Assembly (NCBI GenBank): GCA_045125095.1
Contig: JBGVMW010000212.1
Coordinates: 1 to 49,604 of the forward strand
Reading direction: 5' to 3'
DNA from: JBGVMW01 sp045125095
GTDB taxonomy: Bacteria; Bacillota; Clostridia; Lachnospirales; Lachnospiraceae
DNA length: 49,604 nt
Part shown: positions 42,683 to 49,604 of the stretch, piece by piece
How positions within the stretch are numbered: position 1 is the stretch's first letter
Layout of the letters: every line of letters starts with the position of its first letter
Notes under the pieces: generated by a model
What the model was told of the DNA's origin: nothing
Seen by the model: only the letters and a program-made list of their open reading frames with translations
Database searches by the model: none
Program-made: the position numbers and the translations under genes

Positions 42683-45600
42683 ATGGGTGCAGATTATCAG
42701 GCAAGGCAGATTTATGATGCACAGATTAAGGATGTGACCACTTCTGCGGAGAAGTGGAAGAGCATCCTAAAGCTGGCAGGAAACTTATACAGATATGAGT
42801 TTGACAATATTCTGCTGATTCATGCACAAAGACCCCATTCTACTTTAGTAGCTGACTATGACACATGGAAGAAGGTGGACAGATATGTCATGCGTGGAAG
42901 TAAGGGAATTGCCATATTTCCATCAAGGGCATTAAATTCCCACCTTCGCTATGTGTTTGATATCAGCGATACGGGTGGAAGAAACAGAAAACTGACATGG
43001 GATTTGGAGGGGGATACCTTAAAAGAATATGCAGATTTTCTGGCATCAGAGGGGCATATAATAAAGCAGGAGACTACGGACAGAGGAGAGTTATATTCAG
43101 TAATTAAGGACTTTACAAGAAAAGAAATCGGAGTCATAATGAAAGAGGAATTCGATGAACGAATGTCCGAGTTATTACAACTATCAGGTAGTGGGATTAC
43201 TGAATATGTTCAGGGCGAAGGTTCTGGGCAACCAAAACGTCAGGGCTTGCCGGATATGGAGCAGCTTATAGAAAGAAGCGTTTTATATACGGTGGGTACG
43301 AGATGCGGATTTGACTTATCTGAAGAAGAACAGGATTTCAGTCAGATCGTAAAGGTTTCCAATGAGGAAATGGTTTACCGTCTCGGTTCTCTGGTATGCG
43401 ATGTCTCCTGTAGTGTTCTTAGAGGTATTAACAGCAACTTAAAGACCATGGAACAGCAGAAAGTATTATCTGCGGAAGGGAGAAATCAATATGGCAGAGA
43501 TGGCAATCAGTTACACGGAAGTGGACGGACTGCTTTATCCGAACATTCAGATGCCGGAAGAGCAGACAGAAAAGATGAAGAAGCTGGGCAAATACGGAAG
43601 GATGGCAATGAAGTATCTGGAGGAAATGGAACCTCAGAGATACAAGACACTGCTCCGATTCGGGAAGCTGGCAGAGAAAATGCAGGAAGTGGAGAAGGAA
43701 GCAAACGACCTGCTGGAGATGCTGATGGACCAGTATTTGGCGAAGCACAAGCCGAAAGACCCGTCATCCACGATGGAAATGTGGAAGATAAGGGAGCAGG
43801 CGAAAATGCAGGCAGAGGAAGTAGTCTTAAGTCAGGTAGTAATGAAGTTTCATTAGAAGATGAAGAACTTAACAGGGAATTAAATGAGCTTGACTCATTT
43901 GGAAAAACGGAAGCCGGTGAATATCATCAGGCTTCTTTTTTTGACCCTGAATACGGACTTTCTCCATCAAAGAAAGAGGCTTCGGATTATGCGGATAAGG
44001 CAAAGGAAAGGCTTGCAAAGGATCAGCAGGAGGCAAAGGCTGGCAAGTACAATTATCTGAATCCAAAGAAGGAGCTTGTAGTGCCACCGGAGTATGTGAA
44101 AGAGGTAGTTCTTCGTGGAACCGGATTTGAAAACGGAAGAAAAAGGGTATGCGAAATCTTTAAGACAGAGATTGATGCAGGCACAAGAGCCCAGCGTATT
44201 AAGAAGGAATACGGTCAGGGTGGAGCAGGCTGGCCGATTGACGGATACGGACTTCACGGTTACGACAGCTTTCATGCCCAGGGACTCAGATTCCAGTGGC
44301 GTGATGAAGAGGGCGAGCATGAGGGCTATGTCTCATGGAAGAATATTGAGAAGGAAATAGGACTTCTCATTATGACCGGGGAATACCAGCCGGAGACACC
44401 GAGATTTGAAGATTTCTTTATGGAAGGCACAAGGGAAGATGATGAGGCAATCGACGGAGAGTATCGTGAGATTGAATCAGAGAGCATTACCGATGGGATT
44501 GATGATTTTGCTATTCCTGATGAACCGGAAAGTTACAACAGCTCTTTAAGTGACATTGAGAAACTTAACAGAGCTTACAATGAGGGCAGACCTCTTACGG
44601 ATGAGGAGGCAGCCATTGAAGACAGATTTGCAACCATGGCAGAGTATGGTCCTGAAATGCAGATGGAAGAAGCCTATGAAGAAGAGATGGACGAGCCGGA
44701 AGCGGAGGTTGTGGATGAAGTAACACACGAAGCAACACAGCACGATGGCAGTGAGCTTCAGTATATCACTCCCATAGATTATGCCAAACGCATAGAAGAG
44801 ATGGATGAGGATTTCCGGGATGCCTTGGAGATTCTTGTTTCCGAGTGCAGCTGTTATACTCCATTTAAGCCGTTTTTGCAGGACATTGTTGCTTCCGAGT
44901 ATCTGTTTATGCCGAACAAGCTTGATTTCTTATCAGAGGTGGTATTAGACGGTAAGGATTCCCGCAGTGCTTTTGCCAATAATCAGTATGGATTGGTGCA
45001 ATATACCTTAAAGCCTTATGGGCTTGAGGTAAATTACAAGAACCGATTTGGAGAGAGGGTAAAGGAAACCACAGGCTATCGTGAGCTTTATGAAGTGTTG
45101 ACCTATATGGTAAAGACACCATATTACTGTGGTGTGGACCAGAGGGAATACTTCGATAAGATGATGCAGGGCGAGAACCCTGCAAGAAAGCCAATTTATC
45201 AGGAATTTCTCGACAAGCAGGCAGAGATTAAGGCAAACAGGGAAGCTACGAAGGAGAGAGCCGTTGCAAACGGGTGGGATAAAACTGAGGAAACCGAGAT
45301 TGCAGAACAGGTCTGTCATGCACTGAAAATGGATGATATGTATTTTTCTTGGGATATACAGGAAAAATGTATTGTTGTTCATGACGAGATGGGAAATCAG
45401 TGGAAGGGAAAAGAGTTTTATGATTTTATTCTGAACGAAGCGATTTATATTGCACACGAAGATAACATTGAACCTATCTCAGCAGAAACGATGGCTATTT
45501 TCTTGGAATACGCACAAAACAATGGTTATGGTAAGCCGGATATAGAAGATAAAGTTGATATAAGTACAGAGAACACAGAAAAGACAAACTTCCATTACAA

Positions 45601-48593
45601 TCCGGCAGAACTTCCAAAGGGTGGAGCCAAGACCAGATTTAAGTGGAATGTGGATGCCATCCGTACCCTGAAAGAGATAGAGGCAGAGGGCAGACTTGCC
45701 ACCAGAGAGGAACAGAAAGTCCTGTCGAATTATGTCGGCTGGGGCGGACTTGCACAGGCATTTGATGAACGAAATGCCTCCTGGGAAAAGGAATATGCAG
45801 AGCTTAAGAGCCTCTTATCGGAGGATGAATATGCTGCGGCAAGGGCAACGGTCAACAATGCCTTTTATACTTCTCCGGAGATTGCTATGTGTATCAACAA
45901 TGCACTGGTGCAGTTTGGGTTCCATGGTGGAAATATACTTGAGCCATCCATGGGCATCGGTAACTTCTTTGGAAGTATGCCAACGCCACTGCAAAAGAGC
46001 AATCTGTACGGTGTGGAACTTGACAGCATATCGGGGCGTATTGCAAAGCAGCTTTACCAGAAAGCCAATATCAGTATCACAGGCTTTGAGAAAACCAATT
46101 ATCCGGACAACTTCTTTGATGTGGTTATAGGCAATGTGCCATTTGGTGACTATAAGGTTTATGACCCGAAGTACAATAAGTACAACTTCCGTATCCATGA
46201 TTACTTCATAGCAAAGTCACTGGATCAGGTAAGACCGGGTGGTATTGTGGCAGTTATTACCACAAAGGGAACACTGGATAAGAGCAACCCGACTATCCGT
46301 AAGTATATAGCGGAAAGAGCAGAGCTTGTGGGTGCGGTAAGACTTCCCAATACTGCATTTAAGGACAATGCGGGAACCGAGGTGACATCGGATATCCTTT
46401 TCCTACAGAAGAGGGAGCGAAAGATGGATATTGAGCCGGACTGGGTACACTTGGGCTATACGGAAAATGGAATTGCAGTCAATTCTTATTTTGTTGAGCA
46501 CCCGGAAATGATGCTTGGGCATATGGAGTATGACACCAGAATCTATGGACAGGACTCAAGATATACGGTCTGTGTCAATGATGATGAGAACTTCAACATG
46601 TATGAGGAGCTTAACAGGGCTATCTATAACATTCAGGCACAGATTACGGATTTTGAAAGACTGGCAGACGAGGAGGAAGAAAGCGAGGACATTATTCCGG
46701 CTGACCCGGATGTAAGAAACTATACTTACACCTTCTATGAGGGAAAGCTGTATTACAGGGAAAATTCCCAGATGATAAGGCAGAATGTGTCACAGACAGC
46801 AGAGGAGAGAATCCGACTTCTGGATGAAATCAGGACCGTTACAAGGGAACTGATTGATATCCAGATGGAAGGCTGCTCGGAGGAAGAGCTTGCAGATAAG
46901 CAGGCACTTCTTAATGCCAAATATGATAAGTTCGTTGAGAGGTACGGATATATCACAGGTAAAAGCAATAAGACTGCATTCCGTGATGACAGCGATTACC
47001 CGCTTCTTTGTTCTTTGGAGGAAGTAAATGAAGACGGGGAGGTGAAAAAAGCGGATATGTTTTACAAGCAGACGATTAAGGCAAAACCTGTGATTGAAAG
47101 AGTTGAGACAGCGGTGGAAGCCCTGAATATCTCCATCAATGAGTTTGGTGCAGTCAACATTCCTTATATGTTATCCATCTATGAGCCTGATCTGGAAGCT
47201 ATGAAGCAGGAACTTCGGGAACAGACAGGGGAGGAGGAAATCGGCTTTTCCGAAGAGTTGACAGCAGAGCTTAAAAGAGCAGCTCTTGTAAAGGAACTGG
47301 AAGGACTGATTTACCTTAATCCGGCACTTGCCAATGAGAACAATCCAAATGCAGGATATGAGACAGCGGATGAATATCTGTCGGGTAATGTAAGGGATAA
47401 GCTTCGTGTGGCAAAGGCGGCATCAGAGGAAAATCCGGCATACGGAATCAATGTGGAGGCACTGGAAAAGGTGCAGCCGGAGTGGATTGAAGCCAGTGAC
47501 ATTGATGTGAGAATCGGAACCACATGGATTGACCCGCAGGATTATGAGCAGTTTATCTATGAACTTCTCAATACACCGAGAAGGGCGAGGGCTGTGAGAA
47601 GCCAGTGGTACAATTCCGGTATTCAGGTACACTTAAATAAAATAAGTATGGAATGGTTCATTGAGAACAAGTCCATGGATAAGCGTTCAGTAGCAGCTAC
47701 CAAGACCTATGGTACAAGCCGCATGGACGCTTATTCTATTTTTGAGGAAAGCCTGAATCTGAAAACCGTAACCGTCCGTGACAGAGTGGATGACGGGGAT
47801 GGGAAATATCACTATGTGGTAAACAAGAATGAAACCATGCTGGCAAGGGAAAAGCAGAACCAGATGAAGGAGAAATTCAAGGAATGGTTATTTGCTGACC
47901 CGGAGCGAAGGGCAAAGTATGTGGAGTATTACAACGAGACATTTAATAATATCCGTCTTCGTGAGTATGATGGCAGCCACTTACAGTTTCCGGGCATGAA
48001 TCCGGAGATTGAGTTAAAACCACATCAGAAGAACGCGGTAGCAAGGATACTTCTTGGTGGGAATACACTGCTTGCCCATTGTGTGGGAGCCGGAAAGAGC
48101 TTTGAGATGATGGCTGCCTGCATGGAACAGAAAAGGCTTGGACTTGCCAATAAGACTGTAATGGTGGTGCCAAAGCCCCTTATTGGTCAGACGGCTTCTG
48201 AGTTTTTAAGACTGTATCCGTCAGCCAATATCTTAGTGGCAACAGAACGAGACTTTGAAAAGAGCCGGAGAAAGCAGTTTATCAGCAGGATTGCAACGGG
48301 AGATTATGACTGCATTATTATGTCCCATTCCCAGTTTGAAAAGATTCCGATTTCAGCAGAAAGAAAGGAACGGATGCTTCAGGCACAGGTGGATGAGATT
48401 GCTTATGCCATTGAGGATATGAAGAGCCAGAACGGAGAGCAGTGGACCATCAAGCAGATGGAAAGCCAGAGAAAGAAGCTGGAGGAGCAGATAGCTTCCC
48501 TTGCTGATGAAAGCAGGAAGGATGACCTTATCACCTTTGAGGAACTGGGTATTGATTCCATTATGGTAGACGAGGCACACGCATTTAAGAACC
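42683..48593 (+). CDS. Giant LtrC-like / N6-methylase / SNF2-type helicase, exon 1 (split by an intron)
   Basis: The first ~1,970 residues of a very large DNA-processing protein. Order: LtrC/ArdC-like N-terminal domain (about 10-105, LAGNLYRYEFDNILLIHAQR); a disordered Gly/Arg/Asp/Glu-rich linker (about 265-395) that also encodes TnpV in another frame; a domain with GQGGAGWPIDGYGLHGYDSF; an adenine methyltransferase with EPSMGIGNFF (from 1087) and NVPF (1151-1154); and a helicase with P-loop GAGKS (1802-1806) and DEAH (1963-1966). Reading stops at 48619 after a few intron-encoded residues. The real gene should resume beyond the right edge after splicing. AAGGAGG precedes the ATG by eight bases. 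Confidence 0.88.
43491..43856 (+). CDS. tnpV: TnpV-like protein nested in another frame of the helicase gene
   Basis: A 121-residue protein in the +1 frame inside the giant gene. It has the TnpV family pattern: ISYTEVDGLLYPNIQMPEEQ, GKYGRMAMKYLEEMEPQRYK, LLRFGKLAEKMQEVEKEA and AEEVVLSQVV. The ATG has GGAAGGGAG eight bases upstream. The host frame here is low-complexity (Gly/Asp/Arg/Glu), as expected if the nested frame is the constrained one. TnpV is found in many Clostridia transposons and its function is unknown. Codon pattern and ribosome binding site support real translation. Confidence 0.8.
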   Translation: MAEMAISYTEVDGLLYPNIQMPEEQTEKMKKLGKYGRMAMKYLEEMEPQRYKTLLRFGKLAEKMQEVEKEANDLLEMLMDQYLAKHKPKDPSSTMEMWKIREQAKMQAEEVVLSQVVMKFH

Positions 48594-49604
48594 GTGCGAA
48601 ACGTTGTCGCACAAGGTAAGTCTGATAAACTTACCGAAACCGACCGACAGAAATCACTTAGAAATAAGAATGAACTGTCAGAACTTAAATCTCGAAATCA
48701 AGGGAGAATTACCCTTGCCACACAGAAACAACACTGATGATAGCATATCAAAGCTGTAGGTGGTGTGCGAGATAATACTTCACTATGCGAGGTGGCTGTA
48801 TCCACCCACGTATAAAGCGTGAAGAAGTCGTAACTTGAAGTCCTAAGTCCTACGGGATATGGGATATATAGTGCGGTCTTCCGAAGACTATGGTTACACG
48901 TAGAAGAAGCTATGCAGCATCGTAAGAGTTGTCGGCGTCCGAAAGGACGAAAGATTAGGGAAGAATGTATTGCTGGTTTTTCAATACATTCCTGTATGAA
49001 TGAAATATCATACAGAATACACAACAACTATGTTTCAAAGTGTATTTGTCCCTACGGTGTAAGGTAGCAACCTAAGGTTTTCAAGTAGTTAAAACTACAA
49101 AAGGATAGAGATTTAGGAACGTTTGAGAGCCTGTGTGGGAGCTATACAGAGTGATGAAAACACAGGAAGTCAGCAGTCCCATAGTAGTCTGAGATTGGGA
49201 AAGCCAATCACAAGAGCTGAAATGCTCATGGCGAAGGGGACTAGTCAGATTAATTTACAAATTTCACAAAACACGAAAAGAATAACTCCCTGAAATATGG
49301 GTGACGAACTGCGAGGTGATAGCCTTGTGCATTTGAACGTCAGATTTTCAACAGAAGCGGAATTAAAACAGACCTTAGATTTTCTATATGAGAAATCAAA
49401 AGAGGGAATCGCTTTTACAGGTCTTGTTGAAGCAATGGTAAATGAAGTTACCATTGTTACCGCAATTCATAACATTAAGTCGAACAAAGGCAGTAAAACG
49501 GCTGGAGTAGACCAGATGAGAATGGACAAATATCTGCAAATGCCAAGAGATGAACTAATTGCACTGATACGAGATAATTTCAGTAATTACAGACCAAAGC
49601 CAGC
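48594..49604 (+). mobile_element. Group II intron (5' part), inserted after the helicase DEAH box
   Basis: The intron begins GTGCG at 48594, the standard group II 5' end, directly after codons for DEAHAFKN. About 730 bases of structured RNA follow, then a maturase/reverse transcriptase gene. The exon end TTAAGAACC (48585-48593) can pair with GGTTTTCAA (49076-49084) in eight of nine positions, with one G-U pair: a good IBS1-EBS1 candidate. Several clear hairpins occur, such as GTAGTT/AACTAC (49085-49098). The 3' end is outside the window. Confidence 0.85.
49327..49604 (+). CDS. ltrA: Group II intron reverse transcriptase/maturase (N-terminal part, cut by window end)
   Basis: The first 92 codons of an intron-encoded protein that helps the intron fold, splice and retrohome. 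The RT-0/RT-1 region is recognisable: NEVTIVTAIHNIKSNKGSKT, AGVDQMRMDKYL, DNFSNYRPKP. GTG 49327 follows GAGGTGAT by about eight bases; an in-frame ATG at 49297 has no ribosome binding site. The catalytic YADD motif would lie beyond the window. Confidence 0.85.
   Translation, partial: MHLNVRFSTEAELKQTLDFLYEKSKEGIAFTGLVEAMVNEVTIVTAIHNIKSNKGSKTAGVDQMRMDKYLQMPRDELIALIRDNFSNYRPKP

Noticed and set aside
43491..43856. Frameshift in the giant helicase gene where a second frame opens
   Set aside because: The host frame stays open through and far beyond the nested frame, and the nested frame has its own start, ribosome binding site and TnpV motifs. This is an overlap, not an error.
48594..48619. The stop at 48617-48619 as the natural end of the helicase
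   Set aside because: The protein would end directly after DEAH, lacking all later helicase motifs, and the sequence switches to a GTGCG intron start.
1..49604. tRNA or rRNA genes
   Set aside because: I found no cloverleaf with a conserved T-arm (GTTCRA) and acceptor stem, and no rRNA-like stretch, on either strand.

Overview
The window looks like the chromosome of a gut-type Clostridia species, most likely Lachnospiraceae. The evidence is strong AGGAGG ribosome binding sites, frequent TTG and GTG starts, AT-rich sigma-A promoters, and housekeeping and conjugation genes typical of that family. All real genes I find are on the + strand.

Region 1 (about 1-11,695) is core chromosome: an NfeD/SPFH membrane pair flanked by copies of a small structured repeat, argF, a small membrane protein, birA, a conserved unknown, coaX, dusB, a large TPR-GGDEF regulator, then greA-lysS behind a consensus promoter.

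Region 2 (from about 11,700 to the right edge) is an integrative conjugative element related to the Tn1549/CTn superfamily, abutting the 3' end of lysS. Its left end has clustered TTGACCAA sites, a strong terminator, an inverted-repeat operator and three small genes carrying four copies of one DNA-binding-like module. Next come an unassigned structured segment, small membrane and Cys-rich proteins, a ParM/ParR-like segregation pair, a surface block (lipoprotein and a 13-repeat thioester/Cna-B/LPxTG adhesin), a regulator, DUF5688, a JAB protein and a toprim primase-like protein. A 32-bp-period iteron array and a hairpin-rich candidate oriT precede the mobilisation genes (MobC, MOBP relaxase). 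The type IV secretion set follows: PcfB, VirD4, a Maff2/VirB2-like pilin, VirB6, a DUF4313-like protein, PrgI/VirB3, VirB4 and an NlpC/P60 hydrolase. The tail holds DpnD/PcfM, an MT-A70 methyltransferase and a giant LtrC-methylase-helicase gene. The integrase, and presumably a topoisomerase, would lie beyond the right edge.

Four features stand out. A self-contained ORF6N-PLD cassette sits between virB4 and the NlpC gene; it carries the same 25-bp palindrome over its transcription start and inside its coding sequence. A TnpV gene is nested out of frame in the disordered linker of the giant helicase gene. A group II intron splits that helicase directly after its DEAH box. Related structured RNA motifs precede the pilin and VirB4 genes.

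Start sites were chosen by Shine-Dalgarno position and family conventions. Domain calls come from motif reading without any database search.
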